64,000 nt of DNA from Acheta domesticus (taxonomy: Eukaryota; Arthropoda; Insecta; Orthoptera; Gryllidae): positions 68,342,984 to 68,406,983 of the forward strand of contig JAHLJT010003656.1 of NCBI GenBank assembly GCA_031308135.1, written 5' to 3'. The notes below the pieces were generated by a model. The model did not search any database. It was not told the origin of the DNA and saw nothing but the letters and a program-made list of their open reading frames with translations. Shown here piece after piece: positions 12,020 through 25,020 of the stretch. Each line of letters starts with the position of its first letter. The stretch's first letter is position 1. A program made the translations under genes and the position numbers.

Positions 12020-13730
12020 CCCCAACGAGAAGAATCTGAGAAACTGCATGAGGAGACGCACAAACAAGCGGATTGAGATTTCAGACAGATTTTCCTCCAG
12101 GAAGCAGCACTTGTGTTATCATGATATGTATATTATGTTTGAAGCGTTTCTAATACCAGCAGTGTACAAATGACGAAGCCACTAAAAAAATTATAATAAA
12201 ACTGTCTTAAAAATAATCCATCTTCATCTTTCATCATTCACAAACTGATGCAGATGGCTATGTGACTGACACTCCAAGTAAAATATCTTCAAGGAAACCA
12301 CTTTCACGGCGAAGTTCAGCGCTGTGAACGTTTCTTATGAAGTTTATGGTTAGCTTATCTTATTAGATAAGTATTCAAATTAAAGCCAAAAAACTCTCAA
12401 TAGGAACACCTAATAATAACAATCCTTCAAAACTAGCGCAAATGACATACTCTTCAAATTATGGATGTTTTGTAGCATTCCTTCTAAGCATAATTATTTT
12501 AAAAAAAGCTCGCAGAAAAGCGAATAGCAGCCAAAACACATTCCACCATGTTAAAACACTAACCGGGTATTTGAAATCGGGAGTCCGTTGCGCTGTCCAC
12601 GTCAGCTCAGAAGAGGTTAGCTTCCTTGAGGTTACTTCAAGGCCATTAAAATTACAAGATCGACGAGGCAAGAATGCCTGCTGACACAATGACCCAGTGA
12701 TCGTCACTGCATTTCGCCACCGCTGTCAGTCCGTCTCGAAACTCCCACTTCCGCTTTTGCCGGCGTCCTGAGTCACACTCACGCGTTTCCTAACGAGACC
12801 TTTGCCAAGAAAACCCACATATACCGAGGAGTAAGCAATGTTCTCAATGAAATTAATTTAGTTACATAAAATGGTGGACGTAGGGAAACATTGGTGCACC
12901 TTTGGATTGCATATTTTTTATTGTTTTCATTCACAATCCGATGATTAATACGGAATAGAAAGGGAAAAAATCGAGCTTTTCGGCATGTTCTGTACCGCAA
13001 TTACTTAGACTCGGAGTTTTTCTTTCATCGACTGCTCGAATTTACACTGCAGGATAGTACGCAAGCAAAAGGAACATACTGCCGCGTTTTGAATTTCACT
13101 AAAGTTGGAAAATGAGTGTAACTTGACAAGAAAAGAGAAAAATTCCTTTCTTAACTCCGTCAATCTCTACATCATCACGGTTGCTCTAATTGAGCACCAG
13201 AATGTGAATGCGCAGAGAACTGCGGAGCGAATACAACACGAATGTAAGACCTCTTGATGCTGCGCCACGTTAATGGCACAACATGAAATTAGCATGAGCA
13301 TTCCAGTAAAGATTGTGTTGACAATTCCTTCGATACTCACGTAACTTCTTGTCGACTGTCCTGACATTTTACACATAGTGCTGCATGTAACAAATAAAAG
13401 AAACAAGTGAAACAAGCTTTTATTAAATACGCGATCTTCAAAATTACAAAAGAAACACCTCTCTATGATTAATTTATAATCATAATTGATGTAAAGTACT
13501 TTAATGACTTTTATGTACTATATGCGTAGTAAAATTAGTGAAATTCATACTTCCTTCAAATTCGTGGCCTCAAACATTAAAACCACTTTTTCTGAACAAA
13601 AACTTGTCCAGCCAATATACATTTCGACACAATTTGGCAGCTAAATATCAACATTCTTCACGTTGATTGATTGGTGATTCCGGGCGCGTCAAGGCTGATA
13701 TGGTCAGTAGTGCAGTAAGTGGAGCGCTTG
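12020..13730. other. AT-rich interval, nothing identified
   Basis: No conserved coding or repeat signature. 11244-11680 and 14760-15830 are similar. Confidence 0.4.
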
Positions 13731-14255
13731 TTTTATCGCGGGAGGCGGTGGTGATCTGATATTCCCCGAGTGGATGGCGAGATCCGGCGCCATCCTCTAC
13801 GTCGGCTTGCGGGGTGTCCCCAACCAGGTGTCTTCCAGTAGCGGAAGCACCCGGAAAAAGGTCTGAGCTCCCGACTGGACAGCCTTAGTGGTGTGGTAGT
13901 GTAATGTAGGTGTGGTAGTGTAATGCATGTAAGTCTATGCAAGGAAGGGGTGAGGATAAGACAAGGCAGAGGAAAGAAAAATCGCGCGCTGTCCGTGGCC
14001 CAACTGTTAGAATACTGCTTATGCATTCACCTGGTGGTGATCCGCAGAAACTACCGAGCAGAGCAGCCGCCCGCTAGAAGTCGTCAAGTCAGACAGCAGC
14101 TGAATTCGACCTGCTGTCTAAGGTAGTGTATAAAATCCTGTCACCGTTGGGAAGTCGGCACTTAAAAACCCTAGCACCTCCCGGTCAAAGGCAGTGCGGT
14201 GACATCAACTGATGCCCTGAGCTACCTAAGCCGGTCATTTCTTTCGGTCTTATGA
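13730..14255 (+). repeat. Dispersed repeat family D, copy 1
   Basis: About 0.5 kb shared with 28945-29345 (+) and 33356-33856 (-). Shared landmarks are GGCGAGATCCGGCGCC, CCCCAACCAGGT, AATCGCGCGCTGTCCGTG, AGCAGCC...CGCTAGA and TGATGCCCTGAGCTACC. No termini, poly-A tail or protein recognised; probably a retroposon or non-autonomous element. Confidence 0.65.
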
Positions 14256-14269
14256 TTTTAATTAACCCC

Positions 14270-14760
14270 TGCAGAATGCTCCGTTCCGGAGCTCGCACGG
14301 CGCACCCATAAAAGCCAAGGGGACGCCCTGGCGCGAGGTCCGGGTTCGCGCAACGGCGCATCCGTCAGCGGAGGCGGCGTCTGCGCGACTCGCGGCTCGG
14401 CTGCGCTCGGCTCGCCTCCGCGCAGCGCCGCTCCGTATTCGTAGCGGCGGCGGAGGTGCTGTGCGGTGCAGCGCGGCGCGGGAAGCTGCGGGGCGGACAG
14501 GCGGAGGAGGGGGCGGAGGCGGAGGCAAAAGGAGAAAGGGAAAAGCGGCAGCGGCGGCGGCGCGTGCCTCCAAAAGGCATACGGGAGAGAGCGCCCCGCG
14601 CCGCTCGGCTCGGCTCTCAGCGCCGGCCAACAGAGACTGCTACTCCTGGCCCATTTCTCGGCGCGCGACCCGACGCCCGCTGCCCAAGGCGCTCGCGCGC
14701 CTTATGGGGCGCGGACGCTCCATCTCGCGGCTTCTTCAGGACTTGCGCCACACACGGGAC
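14270..14760. promoter_or_regulatory. GC-rich island
   Basis: CpG-dense, with (GGC)n-type runs near 14440-14560. Overlapping frames on both strands encode low-complexity Arg/Ala/Pro or Gly tracts and are rejected as genes. Confidence 0.5.
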
Positions 14761-15829
14761 GCCACCTACTTCGCGCACTGCTTTAAATTTCTAATGAAGA
14801 AAACATTACTGTTGTTAATAAAATAATTATTATTTTGACACGAATGTAAATTGCGGGCATTGATACGACAGACGAAATTTAATTGTTTTATTTTACAAAC
14901 TAATCTAATATTTCTTTAAAAACATTCTCTAATGTGTGACACACCTACCCTGATTCTTTTTGACCGTATGGGCTCACAAATGGAAAACACTTTCACAAAA
15001 CACAAACGCGGCTCGATTATCTACTTCGAGAGAGAATGATAATAAATATTACTACTAAATATTCACAACTTCATACAATATCGTAATATTGTTTTCAAAA
15101 TTGTGCAACTTTTTCTGAAAGCAAAAAAATGAAGAAAAATCTTTCTGGGCTATGGAAAAACTACAACATTGACCTTGTTGATTTTAGATGCTGTATATAT
15201 TCAACAGTATTTTATCCATCGCATTCACACTTTCCGGCTCATAATGTGAAAAACGAATTTGTTTTCCATCAAAAGTATCACTTAAGCACTTGATTAATTT
15301 TCTATTTTCTTCCCTCAAATACTTACAAATGTGATGGAAGTCAAAATATGCTATATCTGCCAGAGATACACAAGTGCAGTGTAACCTCGTCTTCGTAATC
15401 GATTTTTCGAAGGTAACAAAATGTTAAGAAAAAATAATACATCAACTTAATTAAAAATGCTTTTTCTTCTGCAGGATGTTACAGTGACGTCCCTAGCAGA
15501 ACCCTTGCTTCTTCATCTAACGGAGATGTTCAGTTCTTGCATCACCTCGTACAACGAATCCACTATTCCTGTGATGAGTTACCGACCTCCACAGTTTCTT
15601 TGTGATTTAGTAACGTGACACGACTCGTAATGAATCTTGCACGTGTTTTGCGCGAGCAGAAAAACACCGTACAAACACTTCGACTCTCATGCGCCTGTAA
15701 GAACAAGCCTGCTCTTAGCCAGAGCCACCGTTCAACGCACCCGAGTATCCCAGGATGTCAAGCGGTGGGCGCAATGGGGCTTCGAATGAACTGTACCAGC
15801 CAAATAAGGAGAGGGATTCGGAAAGCGGG

Positions 15830-15970
15830 AAAGTTTGCCGGTGCAATTACGCGGCATCGAGCCGGTCGAAACAGAGGAAAGCAGCGCGCTCGCGGCGTAG
15901 GGCGGCGCTGGCGCCGCAAGCGAGGGTGGAGAACTCAACGCCCGAGGACGACTCCAGCAAGACTGCGAAA
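15830..15970. promoter_or_regulatory. Small GC-rich island
   Basis: CpG-rich stretch just before MITE copy 16009-16172. The 154- and 176-codon frames here run on into the MITE and are not credible genes. Confidence 0.3.
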
Positions 15971-16008
15971 GAAAGCGGATGGATACGACGGAGCATTTCA
16001 ACAAACCT

Positions 16009-16172
16009 ATTCTGCGATTTTCGTAACTTTGCCCCTGACAGAAATCAGCTGTTCACGTTTTCATCCAAATGGAACTTGAACGTCAACATAGTGACGTCAC
16101 TGTCGCGAAATGATTGGATGGCAGCGAAACAGCTGATTCCTGTCAGGGGCAAAGTTACGAAAATCGTAGTAT
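16009..16172. mobile_element. MITE family A, copy 1
   Basis: TCTGCGATTTTCGTAACTTT then GCCCCTGACAGAAATCAGCT, with both blocks reversed at the right end (AGCTGATTCCTGTCAGGGGC, AAAGTTACGAAAATCGTAGT). A CATAGTGACGTCACT centre gives a near-palindrome of about 165 bases with TA flanks. No coding capacity. Confidence 0.8.
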
Positions 16173-16824
16173 ATATTCTCAAGTCGCGATTCAGACTAGG
16201 AGGGAAATCAGGTCTTATAAAAGGACAGTCCCGCATTTCTCTCCTAAAATGGTCTATGAACCTCAATCTCTCAGTAAATAAGTAACTTCACCGTTCCTTA
16301 TCATAAAGGATCACTCCGTCCTCGCACTACCCCGCCGCAATTGACGCAATTGCTACCCTGGCGCAATTGAAGCCAGATGTGTTGTGTCCGGGAGCCCAGA
16401 TTACCAGCTGAAGTTAATTCGTAAATATCCGACGGAGAGGTCGGCACCGGATCACAGACATCTCTTGCAATAAAAACGTGCACTACGCTTAAAAAACTAA
16501 TCATCTTACACGTTGGCGCGTTCGGAATCACTAATCAATCAATCGTCAGCATAAAAGTGACTACAGTGAGAAAAAGGTTGGAGGCTCCGTGCCCCCCCCC
16601 CCACTCGGGTGTAACAATCCGGGTGGCCCCCAGTGGGGCTCGTGGATTCGTCGTGGCAGTATCCGACGTTCATGTGTTGAAGGATTTTGTCCGAGCAGAG
16701 AGCGGCGTGAAATATTTCCGATCCCAACCTGGAAAGCTGATAAGCCTTGATCTGACGAAGCGACCCCTACCCAGTTTAAGGGTGTATGTATTTATTCATT
16801 GCGTTTCCGCGTATCCGAATACCA

Positions 16825-16864
16825 GCCCAACGGTGTACTTATGCGCCCAACGGTGTACTTATGT
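16825..16864 (+). repeat. 20-bp tandem duplication
   Basis: GCCCAACGGTGTACTTATG occurs twice in a row, differing only in the final base. Nearby (16592-16602) is a run of eleven C. Confidence 0.8.
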
Positions 16865-18100
16865 GGGTAATGGGGTGGTTATGGCCCAGAAGTCCACCCC
16901 AGGAGGGGGGGTCGAAAAAACTCCTCTGGAAAATACAAAAGCCGCGAAAGATTGTGTAAGGCCAGAGGTAGCCCAGCCCTGGTGCATGTGCGCGCGGGCC
17001 CCTCCCACCAAACGCCGCAGAGATCAGAATGTGCACACGGAAGTATGTTCCACAATGGACTTATTGCTACGGGAACAATTGTCCAACACGAAACGGATAA
17101 CAGAGGGAATTTCTCTGAATATTTTCCGAGAAACTAAGGGTCCTTGGAACTGCACGGTTGAATGAGATAACTGTAAAGGTCTAGGTGCCGCCTGCTAGCT
17201 AGGCAACCCACCACACACGTCAGACGCAATTTCATCGCAACGTTGACATAAACAACCACGGCCCAACGATACGATTAATTTAAGAACAGAGAAGTAGGCG
17301 CCTGAGAGGCACGAGTTTTAATCTAAGCACCAAAAACCATTTCTCATTCATGTACACGAGTTTCTGAGATTGTAGACTGTCATCGCTTATACAAAATGGT
17401 CAGTAAAGCACCTTGCGTGTCCGACATCATGTCTATGAGGTGTACCAAGATCTAAAGTCGAGAGCTGGCCCATACACACTACATCGTTATGTTCGATGTA
17501 TAAGCACAAAGAAATGGGAGAAGGGAAGATGTCGCTGGGGCTACGAAAAGTACATGAACGTCATTTTTTAATACAAATTCGTGAAGACGAGTAACTGACC
17601 AATATATAATTCAATATGTACTTATATTCCAGATTTAACGGTGTAAGCAACTTCTTATGAATGTAAAAATGAATCCCGTTTATGAATTAGGGTTGAAATG
17701 AGGGCCTCGTGGATCACTGTCCCAGGCCCCTGGTTTTCTCTGGGCGCCGGTGCCTAACGCGGAACACATTCCCGGCGTAAATGTCTATCCAACAAGGTAG
17801 CAAGGTGGTGACAATTGAATAATGGAAAGTATGCTTTGTCCAACTTTCCCTGAGGATCCCCGTCGTCACATGCAGCTCTTACCGCGTAGACCCGTCAGAC
17901 ACCACTATTTTAAGAGTTGAACATGAGAAACAATAACAACCGAAGGCATTGGGAGGCTTTCGAGTGTATTAATTTTGGTTTTAGGTAAATTGGTGGTTCT
18001 CAACATATGCTTTTCGAACTCTTCTGGCAATGGCGGATTCGGTAGCGCGAAGCAACGCGGTATTCTGAATGGAGGGCCTCAGCCAGCTAAGGATTGCAAC

Positions 18101-18156
18101 AAAAAAAAAAAACAAAAAAAAAAAAAAAAAAAAAAAAAAACAAAAAAAAAAAAAAA
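18101..18156 (+). repeat. A-rich tract
   Basis: Poly-A interrupted by single C residues, following unique-looking DNA ending AAGGATTGCAAC. It could be a retroposon tail, but no element body is recognised. Several ATCGAT-containing motifs follow (18157-18600). Confidence 0.5.
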
Positions 18157-19859
18157 CATCGACGTTTTTAATACAGTTACAGACGATTACAGTTTTTAAA
18201 ACATCGATATTTTCAACAAAAAATCTCATGATATAAATCAAATAAATCAAATTTTCAGTTTCTATTTTAATTGTGGATTGCCCGCAATCAATAGCCATTG
18301 ACAACTGTCACTGTTGATCCCCATGTAGCACGAAACCGTTTGATATTCGCAAACGTTTTCCAGTGCTGTTTGATTATTTTGTACGTGGTAATACCGTTAA
18401 ACTGCAATTTGAACCCTGCCTGCATAGAACGTTGATTAGAAAATTAAGAAGATAGTCAAATTTAAGGGAGAATATATTTCAAACTAATATTTGTGTGTTG
18501 TGTATCACATAAGAAGTAGGACATTTTACTTCAACATGTTTCATCATATTTAAAATATTGATATTTGAAACATCGACATTTTTTCATGTCAAGGTTTTCA
18601 TCGACATCGAAAACCTTTTGGTGATGTATCGAGGCATTAATGTTTGGCTAAAATTTGCCATCACTACCGCCAGCGCCCTCTGTTGTCGTTCGCTGCGGAG
18701 CGAGGGAGGCGCTCGTGTGCTGGAGAATCGGATTAGAGGCCCCTGGCGCACGACTCGTCGATAATTCACTGGGGGTCGAAATAAAGCGGTTTCCTTCTCT
18801 TCTCTTTTCGGGAGGCAAGAGCATTTTAACTGTGTTTCATCAATTTAAAATGAGAGGATTTGTTTGCCTATAAATGTCAAAATAGAGCAAGCAATACGCC
18901 ACGAACATTTCTGGAAAATATTACTCAACCATAAACTGTATTCAATTCTTCCTGGGTGAAGATCTTACGCCTTAACGATCGTTCAAATGGTTTTCTTTTT
19001 AAATAAAATCTCAATAAGAATTCAACTTTGAAAGTACTAATAATGAGGTTGTTAGTGGACATACTGATACTGAATGGTGACTGAAGTGGAAAGCAATCGC
19101 AGTGCGAGAAGGGAGAGACGTTCAACGTGGGAAACGATTTGACGTCGTGTGAAGGTGTGTGTGTGTGAAGGTTGATAAAAGAACGGGCGCTTCGGCTCGG
19201 GCTTCGAGCCAGAGAGCTCTGGTTGGAACCCGAACAATATGCGTCATCTGTCACCATACAACTATTTCTAAGCTTCTGTTTTTAAAAGAAATGTACATTT
19301 AGTGAATTTCAAAAATATCCACACATTTTTGCAGGCATTACTCCAAGGACCACGAAACCAAAGACATCTTCCGTTACTTGGAACTGCATCCGAGATAGAG
19401 GGATAGAAAGTTCGTCATCCGATTTCGGGAAGGGATGCGCTCCACCGAGGGTCGAGCAAGTGGAGGGAGTTTCCTCTGCTTATTTATCGCCCCAACTCCC
19501 GCAAACAGTGTGGGCGAAATCCCGTAAACGCACAATGCTAGGAAGTGTCAGGACCTTTTAACTCTCTATAACGTGGTGGAGACTATTACAGTGGAGCGCT
19601 CTGCTGTTATCGCCTTCTTACAGGAACTGAAATACGAACTGCTGCCAACGATACTTCAAACGTGCGTGGCTGCTGCGTAGGTTCGAGACGCAAGCAGGCG
19701 CGTAATGTTACAAAAAATAGCGTCGATGTTCGCGCTTTCTTCAGCGATTTCTTACATGTATGTAATCATTGATAACTGAACATTTAGAAGACACTTTTTG
19801 TATTTCTTAGAAATCAGCCAATTTTTACGTGCGGAAGTTGGCGAGCCTAACCTGCAGCT

Positions 19860-20165
19860 GTACCCAGGCGACAGTAGCCTAGCGCCCTCTAGCTTTGTCT
19901 CCGGTTTTGATGGAGAGCTGCACGGCCTGGGAAGTGCCGCCGCGTGGACGCCCAGAGCCGGCCGCTGGAATCCTGGCGCCGTGCCGCGGCCCGTCGCCCC
20001 CGCCCCCTCCCGCCGTCCACGCCGCTGCCCGCGGGGGGGGAGGGGGGCTGGGCGCCGAGGCGGCTGCGACGCGACGCGACGCGTCTTGGCGTCCGAGCGC
20101 GGAAAGCGCCGGTCTCGTCTGCCGCCGCGGCGCGGGGACGCCCCTCGCCGAAAAAAAAAAAGTTC
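19860..20165. promoter_or_regulatory. GC-rich island
   Basis: CpG-dense, with an abrupt right edge at an A10 run (about 20151-20160). All four overlapping long frames are low-complexity. Confidence 0.45.
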
Positions 20166-20689
20166 CCCGGCAGACAGCGCTCTGGCAAGGCATCCTCGTT
20201 ACCTTTTCAGAAGCACAACGCACAACTCGTGTGGCTGACTTCTTAGAAATGCTCAGAGTTAGAGATGGACAAGTTAAATCAATGAAGTGTGTATACGATC
20301 GGATACGCTTTCGAAACTCATTTCCTACTTTATTACATTTGTTTCATACACGAACGTAGCGTTTTTCCATTCACTTTATTACATGCATATTCAACAATTT
20401 CACTAAATAAGAGAATAGACGCTCAAGAGTAACACCTTACACCCACAGATCCACGAATTCCTTCCATGCACCAACGGAACTCTCTAATCTCTATAATTTA
20501 TGTTTGTTACTGACACATCATCACGGTCTCCTCTCTTGCTGCTGGCTTGAAATTATTTTCACAGCAAAAGCAATGGTCTGAACTTCATGTGAAGCAGTAT
20601 TTCCTTTCCGCATTCAGAATAAAGTACGTACATTAAAAATAACGAGTGTCGTAGATTGGACTGTGTTTCGAGAATAGTTGTGGCGAGCA

Positions 20690-20995
20690 CGACGTCCAGA
20701 GTTCGCCGCCCTGTACCGGGCCCCTTACAGCAGTCGAGCCGTCAGCGCTGGGCTCCGTTCGCTCTCCCTGTCGGATGGACAGGCGCCGCCCTCACGCCCG
20801 CCCGCCCGCCCGCGCGCGCGCGGTTATGTCACGCCGCGGGGGACGAGCCGGGCGGCCCTCGCCCCCGCCCGCCCTCCCGCCGCTCGGCCGTTCGCCCTCC
20901 GCCCGCTATTTTTTCGACCGCCCACGCCTCCCCCGCGCCGCGCCCGAGCAGCAGCAGCAGCCGTCGCTGCTGCAGCGCCGCTGACACCGAGCCAA
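20690..20995. promoter_or_regulatory. GC-rich island with CAG repeats
   Basis: CpG-dense, with CGCCCGCCCGCCCGCGCGCG and a GAGCAGCAGCAGCAGCCG run near 20946. No splice-bounded exon found. Confidence 0.45.
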
Positions 20996-20999
20996 CCTC

Positions 21000-22500
21000 C
21001 GCTTCGAAGAGCTTTGTGCAGGGCACCGGCGACGCACGTGACGGGGAAGAGTTCGTGCAACGTAAAGCACAGGAGAAAAATGGGGCAAGACGTGAAGTTT
21101 AAGTACAGGGTAATTGGTACCGATACTCTCTTCCCAAACAAACGCTCGATAGCTCAGAAGTCGGAAACAAGGAAATGTGTAACTGATACTGACAGGCAAG
21201 AAATATACTTAGGACGAAGGAATTAGTACACTATAGGACTAGACCACAGGACGAGAGCTACTAAGTACAAGGATTTATAGACGTTGTCTAGAAGGCGGTT
21301 TGCAATTAGAATGTGTGTGACACGATGTGGAAAGGAACCCTAGTATGCACCAAAGATGTGTAAATAAACCCTGGAAAACTGCGAGAACTGATATTGAAGG
21401 ACAGATGCAAAGTAGATACCTCTGGGTATCCAAAAATATAGACAAGATCTGCAGTCAGAAAAGCAGTAAACACACTAGAAGGGAGTGCAAGATCTCCCTT
21501 TGCCTCTCATCTCAGTTTTACACAAGAAACGTTTCTGCATTTCTTTATAACCAATTTCCCTAACCAGGACTTGCATTACACATTAAGAAAAAAAATTCCT
21601 TCACACCTTGATACTCATGGATCATCATAACCTTAAAACTAAAGTAATGAGTATCAACAGCCTTCGTATGCCTGATGTGTCACCGATGGGTTCTCCACAC
21701 ATTTGTACAATAATTCTCACCTTTAAATCATTTCTGGTCAAAAGAGGATAAATATTTGTTTCAAAAATCTATCCCTCTCACTTCGAATCAAAGTACATGA
21801 ACGTTCTCATAGTAAAGGATGCCAAAACACCAATCAGTTTTAATTTGCAAGAGCCAGAACAATAAATGCCTAAAGGCATGAGCGAAGTCGGAACGCCGTT
21901 CCCAATCAGTCCTCACGAAACTTCTCCGCTGGGGACGCAAGTGACTGGCAAATACGCCCAGACTGACGTCCGTTGTTTACTGAGAAAACGTTGCCGGTGG
22001 CAGCGAGAGGGAGAGAGGGGGGAAGGAGAACCGAAAACAACGCTGAAAATGCGCCATCGCCCACGCGGTCGCCCACGCTGTTTCTCCCACGCAGCTCACG
22101 ACGCTCCGCGCACCGTGCTGCTGGCACCAAGACTCGAACCCAGGAATTAAAATAGGTGCGCTACAATAGCACGTACTTTCTCGCGTTAGTAACAGTTACG
22201 TAATTTTGTAAAACGGCCATTCCTGGCCAGCACTCTCACTTACCAGCCATCACTAGTAAAACTCGCTACCGATGGTAGCGCATCAGGTGCGAAAACTATT
22301 TCTTTTAAAGCTAATAATTCATCACAAATTCAACAATCCAAAAGTGCGTTCCCTACATAGTCGCCAAATAATAAAATTCGTAGAACTGATTTATCAAACT
22401 GCTGTGTCACGGTGTTGCCATTCTCAAACCGCGGTCTGATATGTCAGCTGTCTGATAAGTCAGCTGCGGTCACAATTACGACAAAACTACTAATTGGTCT
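21000..22500. other. Interval without recognisable genes
   Basis: No gene or repeat recognised. A minus-strand GGTTCGAGTCTTGG near 22126 resembles a tRNA B-box, but no cloverleaf forms. 23250-24400 and 25030-26560 are also unexplained AT-rich DNA. Confidence 0.35.
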
Positions 22501-23250
22501 ACATAAAAAAAATACTTTCTCGTTTTAGGTGAAACGGGAAAATTTGCATTACAATATTGCAAATTCTATTTCATTATCTCCTCAACTCTAAAGTAAGACT
22601 CAACAAAAGCGTGGGAAATTCAAATTTGCAATTTTGGAAAGATCACAAGTCTTAATGACAATCGGGTTTACACGATGCTCGAGTCGAGGAATGCATGCTA
22701 CGAAAAATGTTCATTTGTACTGTCAGCAATCGAACTGTCCTCTCTGCACATTGACATTTTAGAAAATTACGCAAACACCACTCAATTTCAAAAAAAAATG
22801 TACATTACGTCATTTAAAGGTCAATTTCTTTTAAAACAGAGAGAAAGGGAAGGGACAAAAATTAAAATACGAGAAAAAAGTTGGAGCAGTCTTTGAGGAA
22901 ATCTGATTTTTGAAATTGCCCTTATTTCACGCAAAATTACGCGAAAACCACTAGTATTTACGAAAAATAGTACAGAATTTTATTGACAGATATCTTTGAA
23001 AAACAGATTTCCATAACGAAAAAATCTCCAATATTGTAGTTGTAAGAAGGTGCTGAAAAAATTGAACTTGAGCATTTTGCGAAAAAAATTCAAACACGTT
23101 GGGCCATTTGTGAGAAAATGTAGTAAATATGGAGGTTTCACGTGATGTACCCCCAAAAATCAATACAGTCGTTTCAAGTTCGCATGGCCTCGAGTTGAGC
23201 AAGATCAATCAAGGAATGTCAATTTGGACGAAAACTTCCTGAACTGTTAA
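22500..23250 (+). repeat. Family C dispersed repeat, copy
   Basis: AT-rich DNA with the family's layout: AAAATTACGCGAAAACCACT, GTACCCCCAAAAATCAATAC and GATCAATCAAGGAATGTCAA. A related tail (CCCACAAAACGTGGATTC) occurs separately at about 23858. Confidence 0.4.
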
Positions 23251-24419
23251 GACGCTAATGTTGACCAATGACAAAGTAAGAAGTTTCGCCATAAACCAAG
23301 TTTCAAGTAGTTCTCTTTGGCAATTTCTTTCTTTCATTTTTTACCCATTTGCATACTCTTTCCAGTTTCCCTATTGAACATACTGCAAATCCCATACTGG
23401 TGTTGGTATTACTGTCGTATATACCAGACGGAGCGGTATCATGATGATTTACTCGTGAAAATATTTTAGACTCCTGAAATCAAACAAATCTATTCCTAAC
23501 ATGGTTTCTAGGTTTATCAATGCTCATACGGCTTATCTACTGTTCACTGCAATTTGCAACCCCTCTAGAAATGAACATTAGTATGTAATAAAACCTCACA
23601 AGTCAACAGGTAATCCGCCTCTCTCATTAACGTACATTACGCAACCTTAATATAAATTAACACTTGTTATAACTTAGACCGGTAATTAGTAATTGTTTGT
23701 TAATGTATTGTTTTAACCTTACCTCTGTAGAATACTGAAGAGGGCCTCGCAAATGAGGTCGAAACGGCTGTACGGAAAATACATATAATTTACATCTTGA
23801 CTGGAATAATAGTTTTTTTATTATTCAAGTTTCAAGTGTTTTTCAGTTTCAAGAACCCACAAAACGTGGATTCAAACTACACAACATGTTAGTATGCGAG
23901 AAGTTAAAAAAACATGAACTGCCTGTTCATTCAAGTCTTATCATTCCAACTGAATGTTTTCACTGAAATTCAGAAGGAATCCATAGTTCAAATCACTCGT
24001 TCTAACAACAGTTGCTGTGAAAACTGCATTATGAAATTCTTTGCAAGTCAATGCGGTAGCATAACAATTGCACAAAATAATACAAGTGATGCGCAATTTC
24101 TAAGTTTTAAATCAAACGAATATTTGAGAACTTACGCATACATACTACATCTTTTGTGAATTTCTCAAAATAAACTATGCATGTACGTGTATTTAACACT
24201 ACATCTTTTAAAATTAATTCTAAAATGAAGGCAATGCAATTGATCCTAAAATACTTTATTTTTACTTGACGTCTTTTCCCCAGATTTTAAAGTATCTTAA
24301 TTACAAAATATAAATGGAGACCTTAAATGAATAATTTAATGTCCATGCACGAGGCACCGCAATTTCCAGATCCTCGATTCCCGGAGTCCCAAACGCATCG
24401 CCCAGAGACGGTAATTTAT

Positions 24420-25020
24420 ACCGGATTTCGCGCGGTGATTCGCGCACCCGGACCTGGGTGCTGCGGAGCGCCGGCCGGCAGGTCCAGGGCCCGGGTGCTG
24501 CGCGGCGGTCGTAAACGTCCGGCGCAGTCGCCGCTAAAAGAAGGCCGACGCCAGCAGCTCTAGGCGAGGGCGCGCGGCCCACCTGCGTCGCCCGCCATCG
24601 CCCCGCCCACCTGCGTCGCCCGCCAACGCCCCGCCCCGCCGCCGTCGCCCATCGCCCCGCCCGCCTCCGTCGCCATCGCCCCGCCCGCCTCCGTCGCCCA
24701 TCGCACCGCCCGCCTGCGTCGCCCGCCATCGCCCAGCCCGCCTCCGTAACCCGACATCGCCCCGTCCACCTCCGTCGCCCGTCTCAGGCGTCCGCCACTC
24801 TCCACTGCTACCGTCACCGCCACCCACCACCGCGTTAGCGACTTCTCCCGTGCGCAGCTTGCTTTGTGGCGCCACGTGGTGGCCAGACGGCACCGCACGC
24901 GCTCACGCCCGCCCGCGCACACGCCCCGAGCCTCGAACTCGAGGCCGCAAGGAAGACGAGACGCGACGGGGTGGCGCCGAGCGGCGTTGGGCGAGAGGGA
25001 AAGGACGCGATGGCGTGAAA
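24420..25020. promoter_or_regulatory. GC-rich island containing a minisatellite
   Basis: CpG-dense over 600 bases. Its centre (24585-24790) is a minisatellite of about 26-bp CCGCCCGCCTCCGTCGCC-type units in 7-8 diverged copies. The frames across it (Gly/Asp/Arg repeats on the minus strand) merely reflect the repeat. Confidence 0.55.

Larger units (their letters stand above)
16180..19850. other. Mixed interval without recognisable genes
   Basis: Apart from the tandem duplication and A-rich tract listed separately, I see no gene. The 202-codon frame at 16557-17165 starts in a poly-C run and has no family resemblance. 18650-18770 is moderately GC-rich with GCGCCCTCTGTTGTCGTTCG. Confidence 0.35.

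Noticed and set aside
11557..12067. Two Pro-rich minus-strand frames of 146 and 168 codons
   Set aside because: Translate the G-run tract; low complexity only.
15755..16285. 176-codon plus-strand frame
   Set aside because: Reads from a GC patch into MITE family A; the second half is the repeat.
16557..17165. 202-codon plus-strand frame
   Set aside because: Runs through a poly-C tract and a 20-bp tandem duplication; no family resemblance.
17975..18199. Lys-rich 74-codon frame
   Set aside because: It is the translated A-rich tract.
22115..22170. Minus-strand GGTTCGAGTCTTGG resembling a tRNA B-box
   Set aside because: No matching A-box at proper distance and no acceptor stem; not a tRNA gene.
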